Source: Rhizobium deserti
GTDB lineage: Bacteria; Pseudomonadota; Alphaproteobacteria; Rhizobiales; Rhizobiaceae
Length of the DNA stretch: 64,000 bases
Direction: 5' to 3'
NCBI RefSeq assembly: GCF_004358025.1
Contig: NZ_SMTL01000003.1
Location: forward strand, 496,001 to 560,000
In this document: positions 27,009-36,120 of the stretch, piece after piece
Layout: every line of letters begins with the position of its first letter
Position numbering within the stretch: the first letter of the stretch is position 1
Notes under the pieces: model-generated
Seen by the model: the letters and a program-made list of their open reading frames with translations, nothing else
The model's database searches: none
What the model was told of the DNA's origin: nothing
Made by a program: the position numbers and the translations under genes

Positions 27009-27061
27009 GTCTGGTAAAGCTCCTACCCGTGCGGCCCTCGGACTTCCTCAGGCGTAAATGG

Positions 27062-27088
27062 TAAGGCCGCCCCCTGAAGGGCGGCTTA
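27062..27088 (-). repeat. Hairpin between flp and cpaA
   Basis: TAAGCCGCCC and GGGCGG-CTTA arms pair on the minus strand (one bulged base), in the 136-base gap after the flp stop. There is no T-run. It may act as a partial terminator or an mRNA 3' stabiliser allowing more pilin than machinery transcript. Confidence 0.5.
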
Positions 27089-27144
27089 CATCTCTACAGA
27101 TTTACGTTGCGATGCCGACAGATCTATAAGACAGTTCGAAAGAC

Positions 27145-27333
27145 TTACGGCGTTGCATTTGGGCCAACGCTATTGAGCTTGGTCGCCAAGCGACTAAACT
27201 GGTTATTCAACGCGCCGCCCAGAGTGGTAGCGCCGGCGATCAGGGCAACAGAGATGAGAGCAGCGATAAGACCATATTCAATGGCGGTCGCGCCGGACTC
27301 ATCTTTCATGAAACGGGCAAAAATCTTAGACAT
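27145..27333 (-). CDS. flp: Flp/Fap-type major pilin
   Basis: 62 residues. A short basic leader (MSKIFARFMKDESG) is cut by CpaA before ATAIEYG, the family motif with the essential Glu and Tyr. A 20-residue hydrophobic helix (LIAALISVALIAGATTLGG) and a small polar tail follow. It is the structural subunit of Tad pili. ATG at 27333 is supported by the length of the leader; longer in-frame starts exist but would break the leader pattern. It is the first gene of the minus-strand tad operon. Confidence 0.95.
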   Translation of the reverse strand: MSKIFARFMKDESGATAIEYGLIAALISVALIAGATTLGGALNNQFSRLATKLNSVGPNATP

Positions 27334-27696
27334 GGAAATCCTACTCCACACGATGTTGTTCAGCACTCCCGACAACTGTTTCCGCTGTTCGGATGCCGTG
27401 AAAGATACTAAGGGAGGATTGCCATCGCCTTAATAAAGAACGTTACCAGGACCTTAACGGTTGGGTGCGACATCTTGTGGTAAACCTTGTATCAAAGAGT
27501 TCCGGAGGTTTTTAACATTCGCTAAAAGGCCTGCGTACCAAGGTCTCTCCCATCGATCCCAAGCCGATCTGCCGTTACCAAAGGCAGGTCGCGGGGAGGT
27601 CAATGGTGCCTCCAGCGCTCGGCTGTTGCCGCTTAAGCTTTGATTCACCATTCCAGGGCATGCTGAACCTCGAAATCCTCATTCCAAGGCCATACA
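27334..27696. other. Divergent regulatory region between flp and the plus-strand tad unit
   Basis: About 360 bases without a supportable gene, carrying the promoters for flp (minus) and for the PF13629-domain gene (plus). CTGCC and GGCAG arms at about 27570-27590 could form a short hairpin. No operator or riboswitch is recognisable. Confidence 0.5.
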
Positions 27697-28122
27697 ATGG
27701 TATCGCGCAGTATCTTCGCTGTTTTTGTCTGCATGTTCAGCCTTGCGCACGGGAGCCTCAGCCCCGCCATGGCCGCAGATCAGCAGCTGCTTCGCGTGTT
27801 CATGAACCATGCGCGCGTACTGAAGCTCGACCGTCCGGTTGCTAAAGTGATCGTCGGCAATGCTGAAGTGGCCGATGCCACGGTCGCAGACCCGAAAACC
27901 ATTGTTCTGACCGGCCGCGCATTCGGTACCACCAATCTCGTTCTTCTTGACGAGGAGGGCAATGCAATCGCCGATGAGCGCATCCTTGTCTCCATTGACG
28001 AGGGCAATACCGTGCGGGTTTACCGCCAGACCGATCGCACCGTGCTTTCCTGCACGCCGAATTGCGAACAGCATGCCACCTTCAGCAATACAACGGGCGC
28101 TGCCGCCGCTACCTCGCCTTAA
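27697..28122 (+). CDS. Stand-alone secretin N-terminal-type (PF13629-like) periplasmic protein
   Basis: 141 residues. A signal peptide ends near AMAAD (about residue 27). The mature part is a single domain clearly similar to the N-terminal domain of the CpaC encoded nearby: LKLDRPVAKVIVGNAEVADATVADPKTIVLTG and RAFGTTNLVLLDEEGN. A short tail with two Cys in LSCTPNCE follows. It lacks the secretin part, so it is not a channel. I infer that it accompanies the secretin or the pseudopilins in the periplasm. It is the first gene of a plus-strand unit with two TadE-like genes. Confidence 0.85.
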   Translation: MVSRSIFAVFVCMFSLAHGSLSPAMAADQQLLRVFMNHARVLKLDRPVAKVIVGNAEVADATVADPKTIVLTGRAFGTTNLVLLDEEGNAIADERILVSIDEGNTVRVYRQTDRTVLSCTPNCEQHATFSNTTGAAAATSP

Positions 28123-28221
28123 TCAGGGACATTCCGCTCAATTGCGGCCAGTCGCTGAAACGGAATTTCAATAAACGCTCCCTACGATCCTTCTCGCTCG
28201 TACCGGCTTCGGACAGGACCA

Positions 28222-28860
28222 ATGCGTCAGGATCATGCGGAAACCACCAGCGGCTCGACCGCATGCCCAAAAGGCAAGAGAGCCTGGTGGCGCTTCGCCA
28301 GATCGAAAGACGGCGCGGCAGCGATTGAATTTGCGATCCTTGCAATCCCTTACTTCCTGATCGTCTTCGCGATCATCGAGACATTCGTGGCTTATACCGG
28401 CGAACAGCTGGTCGGCAATGCCGTCGATACCATGGCTCGCAAGCTTCGGACCGGCAACATCACTGTCGGGCATAATCCCGCCACAGATAAGGACCGGGAC
28501 CAATTTCGGCAGCAATTCTGCAACGAGATCTCGATCCTGATCAAATGCAGTGCGCAGGAAGTCGCGACACCCGACAAGCTCTGGCTGGACGTGCGCAGCT
28601 TTACAAGCTTTGCCCAGATTCCCACCACAGTGCCGAGGAATCCTGCCAATTCCACTTACGGAGAGCTTGATACAAGCTCCTTTGCATATTCTCCCGGCGG
28701 CCCTAAGACCATCAACATGCTGCGCGCCTATTACAAGTGGGACGTGATGACCGACCTTATCCGGCCGTATATCAGCAATGTGCGACCAACCGACAGCTCC
28801 CGCCCATATTACTTCCTGATCGTCGAAACTGCGGCCTTCCAGAACGAGGATTACCCGTGA
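28222..28860 (+). CDS. tadE: TadE-like pseudopilin (long form)
   Basis: 212 residues. A cytoplasmic basic N-terminus of about 30 residues leads into the TadE signature DGAAAIEFAILAIPYFLIVF and its hydrophobic helix, which includes the conserved Glu. A periplasmic domain of about 150 residues follows with two Cys (QFCNEI and IKCSAQ). TadE and TadF are processed pseudopilins needed for pilus assembly. The stop overlaps the next start as TGATG. Confidence 0.9.
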   Translation: MRQDHAETTSGSTACPKGKRAWWRFARSKDGAAAIEFAILAIPYFLIVFAIIETFVAYTGEQLVGNAVDTMARKLRTGNITVGHNPATDKDRDQFRQQFCNEISILIKCSAQEVATPDKLWLDVRSFTSFAQIPTTVPRNPANSTYGELDTSSFAYSPGGPKTINMLRAYYKWDVMTDLIRPYISNVRPTDSSRPYYFLIVETAAFQNEDYP

Positions 28861-29450
28861 TGGGATGCGAGCCTGAAACACCCATAGGACAGCCCGGTCC
28901 GATTCGGCGCATCAGGGAGTTGCTGGCGGACCGCAGCGGCGTCGGCGCAGTGGAATTTGCGCTCATCGCCCCGCTTCTGCTGTGCCTCTACATCACGGCC
29001 TTCGAGCTCACCATCGGGCTGAGCGTTTCCAAACGCACGACCCGAACGGCAAGCACGATCGCCGACCTAGTAACGCAGCAGACAGCTGTCACGCCGACCG
29101 TGCTGGCAACGATGAAGGATGTGGCAAACAGCATTTTTGCGCCCTATACGCCGCAGAACCTCAGCATCAAGATTACCGGCGTCACCATCGGCACGGGCGG
29201 CGATCCGACCGTGAAATGGTCATGGGATCAGGCGAACGGAAGGCCTTATCCGGCTGGCTCCGCGGTTGCCGTACCTGCCGATATGCGCAGCCCCAGTACC
29301 TTTCTGGTTCGCGCCGAAGTGTCCGTCACCCACCAACTGTTCATGGTCATGCCCGGACTGCTGCCAAGCAGCCTGCAGACGATCACCCTTAGCCGGCAAT
29401 ACTATTATCGCCAGCGGGTCGGCTCAGAGATTACATGCACCGGTTGCTGA
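28860..29450 (+). CDS. Second TadE/TadF-like pseudopilin
   Basis: 196 residues from ATG 28860, which shares the A of the previous TGA. The signature SGVGAVEFALIAPLLLCLYI places the conserved Glu in the hydrophobic helix near residue 35. The periplasmic part contains SVSKRTTRTASTIADLVTQ, typical of TadE family members, and the C-terminus is TCTGC. An open frame extends upstream inside the previous gene without a start signal, so the overlapping ATG is preferred. It works with the other pseudopilin. Confidence 0.88.
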   Translation: MGCEPETPIGQPGPIRRIRELLADRSGVGAVEFALIAPLLLCLYITAFELTIGLSVSKRTTRTASTIADLVTQQTAVTPTVLATMKDVANSIFAPYTPQNLSIKITGVTIGTGGDPTVKWSWDQANGRPYPAGSAVAVPADMRSPSTFLVRAEVSVTHQLFMVMPGLLPSSLQTITLSRQYYYRQRVGSEITCTGC

Positions 29451-29566
29451 CTTTTCCTTGCCCTTTACCCCCCGCCCTTTGCCAAGTCACTCTCGCGACT
29501 ATATGTAACGCGATCCACGCCGGCTGACGGTTCGGCGGGAGAGGCTCCAACTTGTCCGGGTGATCG

Positions 29567-30787
29567 ATGGCGCGTGCCTTCCTGTTCGTTCTCGATTCTT
29601 TCGGCGTGGGCGGAGCTCGAGACGGTGCCGACTATGGTGATCTCGGCTCCGATACGCTCGGCCATATTGCGGAATTCTGTGCTGCCGGTGCTGCCGACCG
29701 GGCCGGCTTGCGGCAGGGTCCCCTGAACCTGCCCAACATGTCGTCGCTCGGCCTTCTCGAAATCGCCAAGCTTGCCGGCGGCGACTATCCCTTGGGCATG
29801 CCACTGCCCGAGCGGATTTTCGGGCTGCACGGAGCAGCCGAGGAGATTTCGCGCGGCAAGGATACACCTTCCGGCCACTGGGAAATTGCCGGTACACCCG
29901 TCATGTTCGACTGGGGCTATTTCCCAAGCGAGGGGCCAGCCTTCCCGCCGGATCTCGTGGAAGCCATCTGTCGCGAAGGCGATGTCGCGGGCATTCTCGG
30001 AAACTGTCACGCATCGGGAACCGAAATTCTCACCAGACTGGGAGACGAGCATATCCGGAGCGGCAAGCCGATCTGCTACACGTCCAGCGATTCCGTATTC
30101 CAGGTTGCCGCCCATGAACAGCATTTCGGGCTGGAGCGCCTGCTGGATTTCTGCCAAGTCGTCCGCAGGCTTCTAGATCCGCTGAATATCGGCCGGGTCA
30201 TTGCCAGGCCCTTTGTCGGGGAAACGCCGGCGACATTCGAGCGAACCGGCAATCGCCGGGATTTTTCCGTGCCGCCGCCAGAGCCGACACTGCTGGATAG
30301 GCTGGTGGAGGCAGGCCGCAACGTCCATGCTGTCGGAAAGGTCGCAGATATCTTTGCACATCAAGGCATTTCCCGCGTCGTCAAGGCAACTGGAAACACG
30401 CAGCTGATGGAAGCCACATTGGCGACGATGGGGGAAGCGGCGGACGGCGATCTCGTTTTCACCAATCTCGTCGATTTCGACATGCTCTACGGCCACCGTC
30501 GGGATGTTGCCGGCTATGCAGCAGCACTGGAGGCCTTTGATCGCAGCCTTCCGGATGTTCACCGAAGGCTGCAACCCAGCGACCTGGTGGTTCTGACAGC
30601 TGATCACGGCTGCGACCCGACCTGGCGCGGCACCGACCACACCCGAGAACGCGTGCCGATCATGGCTTTCGGCCCGGGTATCCGCTCGCGTTCGGTCGGC
30701 CTGCGCCCCACCTATGCGGATATCGGCGAGACCATTGCGGCGCATCTCGGCATCGCTGCCGGCACGCATGGATGGAGCTTCCTGTGA
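29567..30787 (+). CDS. deoB: Phosphopentomutase
   Basis: Interconverts (deoxy)ribose 1-phosphate and 5-phosphate, linking nucleoside phosphorolysis to central metabolism. 406 residues, the normal length. The family metal motifs are visible: [24 protein letters not shown] near the N-terminus, [12 protein letters not shown] in the middle and [18 protein letters not shown] near the C-terminus. Its stop overlaps the GTG of the adenosine deaminase gene. It is convergent with deoA, whose product feeds it. Confidence 0.96.
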   Translation: MARAFLFVLDSFGVGGARDGADYGDLGSDTLGHIAEFCAAGAADRAGLRQGPLNLPNMSSLGLLEIAKLAGGDYPLGMPLPERIFGLHGAAEEISRGKDTPSGHWEIAGTPVMFDWGYFPSEGPAFPPDLVEAICREGDVAGILGNCHASGTEILTRLGDEHIRSGKPICYTSSDSVFQVAAHEQHFGLERLLDFCQVVRRLLDPLNIGRVIARPFVGETPATFERTGNRRDFSVPPPEPTLLDRLVEAGRNVHAVGKVADIFAHQGISRVVKATGNTQLMEATLATMGEAADGDLVFTNLVDFDMLYGHRRDVAGYAAALEAFDRSLPDVHRRLQPSDLVVLTADHGCDPTWRGTDHTRERVPIMAFGPGIRSRSVGLRPTYADIGETIAAHLGIAAGTHGWSFL

Positions 30788-31806
30788 CTGATCCCCTCCT
30801 CAAAGCCGAGATCCACTGCCATATCGAAGGCGCCGCGCCCGTCAGCCTCGCCTTGGCGCAGGCGGAAATGTACCGAGTCGATATCAGCAAGATCGTGAAG
30901 GACGGGCGCTATGTCTGGTCGGACTTCTCGGAATTTCTCCTCTGCTACGACGCCGTCGCCAGCCTCTTCAGGACCGAGGCGGACTATGCCCTGCTGACCG
31001 AAACCTATCTGACGGAACTTGCCGCCGCCAACACGATCTACAGCGAGATCATCGTCTCACCCGATCATGGCGACCGGATCGGGCTCGGCGCTGACGCCTA
31101 TCTCGCCGGCATCTGCGACGGCATCCATGCGGCACGCGAGAAAGTCGGGATCGAGACCCGCATTATCGTCACCGGCGAACGTCACTTCGGCCCGGAGCGC
31201 GTCATCGCCGCGGCCGAATATGCTGCACGGGCCGGGAATAGCTTGATCACCGGCTTCAACATGGCCGGCGACGAACGGATGGGCAAGGTTGCCGATTATG
31301 CCCGTGCCTTCGATATCGCTCGTGATGCGGGACTTGGGCTGACGATCCATGCTGGCGAAGTCTGCGACGCCTCGAGTGTCCAAGATGCGCTCGACCTGGT
31401 GCGGCCATCGCGGATCGGCCACGGGGTGAGGTCGATCGAGAACCAGGCCGTCGTCGAAAGGCTCGTTGAGCACAGCACGGTGCTGGAAGTCTGCCCCGGC
31501 TCCAATATTGCGCTCAGCATTTATGCGGACTTCGGCCACCATCCCCTGCGGGATCTTATGGCCGCGGGAGTGCGGGTCTGTCTCAATTCCGACGACCCGC
31601 CTTTCTTCCGGACATCGCTGGCGCAGGAGTATGAAACAGCCGCGGCAGTGATGGGCTTCAGCGAAGACGAGATCAACGGAATGACGAGAACGGCCATCGA
31701 GGCAGCCTTCGTCGACGAGGAAACGCGCTCACGGCTTTTGGCAAGGCTCCAGGAGGCAAGCGGCGCCAGCGCCGAGACTGGGGATGAGCCGGCGAAACAG
31801 GTCTGA
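30784..31806 (+). CDS. add: Adenosine deaminase
   Basis: Converts adenosine and deoxyadenosine to inosine and deoxyinosine. 340 residues from GTG 30784, which overlaps the deoB stop (GTGA). The zinc and catalytic motifs are in order: HCHIEG at residues 11-16, HAGE, IGHGVR, and SDDPPFF, where the Asp pair completes the metal site. The inosine produced is a substrate for PunA encoded nearby. A further in-frame ATG at 30772 would overlap deoB more and has no ribosome binding site. Confidence 0.94.
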   Translation: MTDPLLKAEIHCHIEGAAPVSLALAQAEMYRVDISKIVKDGRYVWSDFSEFLLCYDAVASLFRTEADYALLTETYLTELAAANTIYSEIIVSPDHGDRIGLGADAYLAGICDGIHAAREKVGIETRIIVTGERHFGPERVIAAAEYAARAGNSLITGFNMAGDERMGKVADYARAFDIARDAGLGLTIHAGEVCDASSVQDALDLVRPSRIGHGVRSIENQAVVERLVEHSTVLEVCPGSNIALSIYADFGHHPLRDLMAAGVRVCLNSDDPPFFRTSLAQEYETAAAVMGFSEDEINGMTRTAIEAAFVDEETRSRLLARLQEASGASAETGDEPAKQV

Positions 31807-31866
31807 CGACTTGCGGACCTGAGCTTTTTCCTGAAAAGAAGAAACAGGCAACAACGAGGGAAGCTC

Positions 31867-32496
31867 ATGGACGGCGTCACTGTCATCGATCATCCGCTGG
31901 TGCAGCACAAGCTGACGATCATGCGCAAGAAGGAGACTTCCACGGCCGGCTTCCGCAGGCTTTTGCGGGAAATCTCGATGCTGCTCTGCTACGAAGTAAC
32001 CCGCGATCTCGAGCTGACGATGGAAACCATCGAGACGCCGCTTGTCGAGATGCAGGCGCCGATCGTCGAAGGAAAGAAGCTCGTTTTCGCCTCGATCCTC
32101 CGCGCCGGCAACGGCCTGCTGGAAGGCATGCTGGAGCTCGTGCCTTCGGCACGCGTGTCGCATATTGGCGTTTACCGCGACCACGAGACGCTGCAGCCGG
32201 TGGAATATTACTTCAAGGCGCCGGAGGACATCGCGGAGCGACTGATCATCATCGTCGACCCCATGCTGGCAACCGGTAATTCCTCGATTGCCGCAGTGGA
32301 CAAGCTAAAGGAAAGAGGCGCCCACAACATCCGCTTCTTGTGCCTGCTTGCCGCACCGGAAGGCATTAAGAACTTCCAGAGCGTTCATCCAGACGTGAAG
32401 ATCTATACGGCTTCCATTGACAGCCATCTCAACGAACTCGGCTATATCGTCCCCGGCCTCGGCGACGCGGGCGACCGGATGTACGGCACCAAATAG
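31867..32496 (+). CDS. upp: Uracil phosphoribosyltransferase
   Basis: Salvages uracil to UMP with PRPP. 209 residues, standard. The PRPP loop [10 protein letters not shown] is at about residues 130-139, and the N-terminal [16 protein letters not shown] and C-terminal [11 protein letters not shown], a uracil-binding end, are typical. It follows add by 60 bases and is closed by a perfect terminator, so deoB-add-upp form one unit that returns free bases and sugars to use. Confidence 0.97.
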   Translation: MDGVTVIDHPLVQHKLTIMRKKETSTAGFRRLLREISMLLCYEVTRDLELTMETIETPLVEMQAPIVEGKKLVFASILRAGNGLLEGMLELVPSARVSHIGVYRDHETLQPVEYYFKAPEDIAERLIIIVDPMLATGNSSIAAVDKLKERGAHNIRFLCLLAAPEGIKNFQSVHPDVKIYTASIDSHLNELGYIVPGLGDAGDRMYGTK

Positions 32497-32531
32497 TTTT
32501 TTCAGCCTTTGCTTACCATGCGCGGCATTTA

Positions 32532-32566
32532 AACGGCCTCCGGCCACAAACGGAGGCCGTTTTCTT
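32532..32566 (+). terminator. Strong intrinsic terminator of deoB-add-upp
   Basis: Arms AACGGCCTCCG (32532-32542) and CGGAGGCCGTT (32551-32561) give a perfect 11-bp stem, followed by TTTTCTT. Its right arm contains the GGAGG that would serve a start at 32567. Confidence 0.93.
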
Positions 32567-33130
32567 ATGCATTTCACGCTAGAACAGGTCGACCCCTCAA
32601 ACGAGACGCCGTTCATGCTCCTGCGCACCGCCATTTTCGCAGCCCTGGCCGTCCTTCTGGCGACGCAGATCCCGGCCATGGTGAAGCTGACCGGGGAGCC
32701 TGCAGCGGTTGCCGCCAATCCGCAGGAGCCGGCCAAGCAACAGCCAGCTTCGACTGCCACCGGACGCGTCAAGCTGAAAGCCGACGGCCGTGGCCATTTC
32801 AACGGCACGTTCCGCATGAACGGCAAATCGGTGGACGGCCTGGTCGACACGGGCGCCTCCCTGGTTGCGATCAACGAAAGCACCGCCCGCAAGCTGGGTT
32901 TTGGGGTCAACAGCCTCGACTTCCGGTACACGGTCAACACCGCCAATGGCGGAACGGACGCGGCCCATGTGGTGCTCGAACGGGTGGAAATCGGCAGCCT
33001 GCGTGTGAAGGACGTGGATGCCTTCGTGCTTCGCGACAAGGCCCTGACCGGCACCCTCGTCGGAATGAGTTTCCTCAAAAAGCTGAAGTCCTTCCAGGTG
33101 GAAGACGGCAGCCTGACGCTCAACCAGTAG
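32567..33130 (+). CDS. TIGR02281-type membrane-anchored retropepsin-like aspartic protease
   Basis: 187 residues from ATG 32567, or 171 from ATG 32615. An N-terminal membrane anchor (LLRTAIFAALAVLLATQIPAM) is followed by a Pro/Ala linker and a single retropepsin-like domain. The catalytic DTGAS motif lies in VDGLVDTGASLVAINES, and LVGMSFLKKLKSF closes the fold. It faces the periplasm. Start is uncertain: 32567 has GGAGG ten bases upstream, but that sequence is the 3' arm of the upp terminator, and 32615 directly precedes the anchor. It is convergent, end to end, with deoA. Confidence 0.85.
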   Translation: MHFTLEQVDPSNETPFMLLRTAIFAALAVLLATQIPAMVKLTGEPAAVAANPQEPAKQQPASTATGRVKLKADGRGHFNGTFRMNGKSVDGLVDTGASLVAINESTARKLGFGVNSLDFRYTVNTANGGTDAAHVVLERVEIGSLRVKDVDAFVLRDKALTGTLVGMSFLKKLKSFQVEDGSLTLNQ

Positions 33131-34441
33131 CTATTCGACCCGTCCAAGAAGCACGGGCGCAGATGTAGGGCGTTCCTCCGCGATCCTATAGATCCGCCGC
33201 ATGAGATCCGCCACCTGTTCGGCGGCGGGGAGGTCGGCTGCATGCACGATTGCGATCGCGTCGCCGTGGCTGACTTTCGTGCCAAGCGGCTGCAGCCCGG
33301 CAATTCCGACACTCGAATCGATCGCGTCGGTCGTCCGCATGCGGCCTCCCCCCAAAGCGACCACGGCCATGCCAAGCGCGCGCGTGTCGCAGGCGCAAAG
33401 ATATCCGTCCTGCCAGGCGGTCACCGCCAGACGCACGGGAGCGGTCGGCAGATAGGCCTGCGGCCGATCGCAGAAATCTGCCGGTCCCCCGAGCCCGTGC
33501 ACCATGCGCGCGAACCGCTCCATCGCCTCCCCCGATGCCAGGACCTTTCGCGCCATATCGTCCGCCTCGCTTCGGACTGCCGCCAATCCGGCCTGCACGA
33601 GCATTTCGGCAGCGGTCGCAAGCACAACGGTTTCGAGACGCGATCCCGCCTTTCGGCCGGCCAGGAATTCCAGGCAATTGATGATTTCGAGCGCGTTACC
33701 GGCCGCATCCGCAAGCGGTTCACTCATGTCCGTCAGCAGCGCCGTCGTCTTCAACCCGGCGCCGTTGCCCACGTCCACCAGAGACCGGGCGAGAACCTCT
33801 GCCTCTTCACGCCTCGCCATGAAGGCACCATTGCCCACCTTCACATCGAGGACCAGGCTCGTAAGACCGGCGCTGAGCTTCTTCGACAGGATGGATGCCG
33901 TGATCATCGGGATGGATTCGACTGTGGCCGTGACATCGCGGACCGCATAAAGACGCCGGTCGGCCGGCGCCAGATCCGCGGTCTGCCCGATAATGGCACA
34001 ACCGACATCCTCGACCACCTGCCGGAACTGCGTTGCGTCCGGGGCAATGTCATAGCCCGGTATCGCCTGCAGCTTGTCGAGCGTGCCGCCGGTATGACCA
34101 AGGCCGCGCCCCGAAATCATCGGCACGGCGAGGCCGCATGCCGCCACGATGGGGGCCAGCATCAGCGAAACATTGTCGCCGACGCCACCGGTCGAATGCT
34201 TGTCGGCAATTGGTCGGCCGATTGCGTCCCAGTTCAAGACACTGCCGGAGTCCCGCATTGCGACAGTCAAGGCGACAGTCTCGTTTCGAGACATGCCTTT
34301 GAAATAGACGGCCATGGCGAAGGCGGCGGCCTGAGCTTCCGAAACGCTTTCGTCCGTCAGACCGGCAATGAAATCTGCTATCTCGTCGGGTGTCAGTTCC
34401 TGTCCGTCGCGCTTACGGCGGATGATCTCTTGCGGGATCAT
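33131..34441 (-). CDS. deoA: Thymidine phosphorylase
   Basis: Splits thymidine and deoxyuridine to base and deoxyribose 1-phosphate. 436 residues, normal. The family signature with DKHSTGGVGDNVSLMLAP and GRGLGHTGGTLDKLQAIPGY is intact, as is KKLSAGLTSLVLDVKVGNGAFM. It starts 5 bases downstream of the deoC stop and its stop abuts the stop of the aspartic-protease gene. It is the last gene of the nucleoside transport and salvage unit. Confidence 0.96.
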   Translation of the reverse strand: MIPQEIIRRKRDGQELTPDEIADFIAGLTDESVSEAQAAAFAMAVYFKGMSRNETVALTVAMRDSGSVLNWDAIGRPIADKHSTGGVGDNVSLMLAPIVAACGLAVPMISGRGLGHTGGTLDKLQAIPGYDIAPDATQFRQVVEDVGCAIIGQTADLAPADRRLYAVRDVTATVESIPMITASILSKKLSAGLTSLVLDVKVGNGAFMARREEAEVLARSLVDVGNGAGLKTTALLTDMSEPLADAAGNALEIINCLEFLAGRKAGSRLETVVLATAAEMLVQAGLAAVRSEADDMARKVLASGEAMERFARMVHGLGGPADFCDRPQAYLPTAPVRLAVTAWQDGYLCACDTRALGMAVVALGGGRMRTTDAIDSSVGIAGLQPLGTKVSHGDAIAIVHAADLPAAEQVADLMRRIYRIAEERPTSAPVLLGRVE

Positions 34442-34446
34442 TGGCG

Positions 34447-35217
34447 TTAGTAGCCTGCAGCGCTACGCGCCGACGTGCCACCATTCAGAAGCATCAGGAT
34501 ATCATCCAGCAGGCCGGATGCGCCAAACCGAAAGGTCGACGGCATGATCCAGTTCGGACCGAGCATGCTTTCGGCCAGCCGCAGATAAAGATCGGCATCG
34601 GCCACCGTGCCTATGCCACCGGCAGCCTTAAACCCGACACGCTTCTTCGAATCGCGGATCGCCTGCAGCATGACATCGGCCGCTTCGAGCGTGGCATTGA
34701 CCGAGACCTTGCCCGTCGAGGTCTTGATGAAATTGGCGCCGGCTGAAATGGCCAGTTCCGAGGCCCGGCGGATGAGCCCGCGGTCCTTCAACTCACCTGT
34801 CTCGAGGATCACCTTGAGGCAGGAATCGGGGCAGGCGCCGCGGACCGCTTCCACCATGGCAGTCACCGCCACCTCGTCCCCTGCCAGCAAGGCTCGATAA
34901 GGGATCACCATGTCGATTTCATCGGCGCCGTCCTCGACGGCTTTCCTGGTTTCCTCGATCACCGCTTCAACTGGCAGATCGCCGGTCGGGAAGTTGACGA
35001 CCGTTGCAATTCTTACCGGATGCCCCGCTCCCAGGATCTGGCGCGCATGCGCGACGAAGCCGGGCCAGATGCAGATGGCAGCCGCATGACCAGACGGCGT
35101 CTGCGCCCTATGGCAGAGCTTCTCGATCGCCTCGTTATCACAATCGTCACGCAGATTGGTCAGATCGAGAAGAGACAGGGCGAAAGCCGCTGCCTCGCGC
35201 GGGCTTTGAAATTCCAT
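34447..35217 (-). CDS. deoC: Deoxyribose-phosphate aldolase
   Basis: Cleaves 2-deoxyribose 5-phosphate to glyceraldehyde 3-phosphate and acetaldehyde. 256 residues from ATG 35217, which has GGAGG six bases upstream; an in-frame start at 35259 has no such site. The Schiff-base lysine is in FIKTSTGKVSVNATLE and the second lysine in VGFKAAGGI. It lies in the usual deo order before deoA. A palindrome sits just upstream at 35251-35264. Confidence 0.95.
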   Translation of the reverse strand: MEFQSPREAAAFALSLLDLTNLRDDCDNEAIEKLCHRAQTPSGHAAAICIWPGFVAHARQILGAGHPVRIATVVNFPTGDLPVEAVIEETRKAVEDGADEIDMVIPYRALLAGDEVAVTAMVEAVRGACPDSCLKVILETGELKDRGLIRRASELAISAGANFIKTSTGKVSVNATLEAADVMLQAIRDSKKRVGFKAAGGIGTVADADLYLRLAESMLGPNWIMPSTFRFGASGLLDDILMLLNGGTSARSAAGY

Positions 35218-35250
35218 GGTCTGCCTCCGCTTGAAAGGAGGGACATATTT

Positions 35251-35264
35251 ATCGTTCAAACGAT
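35251..35264. promoter_or_regulatory. Palindrome upstream of deoC (possible operator)
   Basis: ATCGTT-CA-AACGAT, two perfect 6-bp arms with a 2-bp spacer, in the 114-base punA-deoC gap, 34 bases before the deoC start. The size and placement suit a dimeric repressor site, but the regulator is not in this window. No second copy was found upstream of deoB or the BMP gene. Confidence 0.45.
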
Positions 35265-35331
35265 TAGATGCAAGCCGACCGCGGCAAATGGATCTGCCGG
35301 CAGTAGATAACCTACCGAATCTACTAGCTTT

Positions 35332-36120
35332 TCAGGCAAGCATTTCCTTCAGGATGGCTGCAAGCCGCCGACCGCCGACAGGTGCCATGTCCTTGGTTTC
35401 CTCATGGCTGAGTTCGGCGCCAGTCATGCCGGCTGCATAATTGGTAACGACAGAGGCGGCCGCGACCTTCAAGCCGAAATAGCGCGCTAGGATGACTTCC
35501 GGCACGGTGGACATGCCGACCGCATCGGCACCGAGAACGCGCGCCATGCGGATTTCCGCAGGTGTCTCGAAGCTGGGTCCCGAGAACCACATGTAGACGC
35601 CGGAAAACAAGGGAATGCCGCAGCGGATTGCCGCATTGCGCATTGCGAGCGCCATATCGCCGTCATAGGCATTGGTCATGCCGACGAAGCGCCCATCACC
35701 CTCTTCGCCGACAAGCGGGTTCATGCCGGAATAGTTGATGTGATCGGTGATCTGCATGACGGAGCCGGGCGGCATGTCCTCGCGCACCGAGCCGGCGGAA
35801 TTGGTGAGAACCAGCGACTGAACGCCGAGGCCCATCAGGACCTCGATCGGGAAGCGCATCGCTTTCGCGTCGCCCCGCTCGTAATAGTGCGAACGCCCCG
35901 ACAGCATGATGACCGGCTCCCGACCCAGATAGCCGGCCACGAGCTCAGCCGCATGACCGGTTACTCCGCTGAGCGGAAATCCGGCCAGTTCGGAATAGGG
36001 AATGCGGATCTGGCTGGAAACCTCATCGACCAGGCTGCCGAGGCCGGAGCCCAGAACCACCGCATGACGCGGCACCAGCCCATCCAGCCGATCGACGAGC
36101 AGGTCGATGACGTTTTTCAT
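35332..36120 (-). CDS. punA: Purine-nucleoside phosphorylase (trimeric type)
   Basis: Phosphorolyses inosine and guanosine and their deoxy forms. 262 residues. Landmarks of the trimeric PNP-II class are VVLGSGLG near residue 25, SGRSHYYERG, LTNSAGSVRED, the base-pocket segment WFSGPSFETPAEIRM and DAVGMSTVPEVILARY. The ATG at 36120 overlaps the cdd stop (ATGA). A 114-base gap separates it from deoC. Confidence 0.95.
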   Translation of the reverse strand: MKNVIDLLVDRLDGLVPRHAVVLGSGLGSLVDEVSSQIRIPYSELAGFPLSGVTGHAAELVAGYLGREPVIMLSGRSHYYERGDAKAMRFPIEVLMGLGVQSLVLTNSAGSVREDMPPGSVMQITDHINYSGMNPLVGEEGDGRFVGMTNAYDGDMALAMRNAAIRCGIPLFSGVYMWFSGPSFETPAEIRMARVLGADAVGMSTVPEVILARYFGLKVAAASVVTNYAAGMTGAELSHEETKDMAPVGGRRLAAILKEMLA

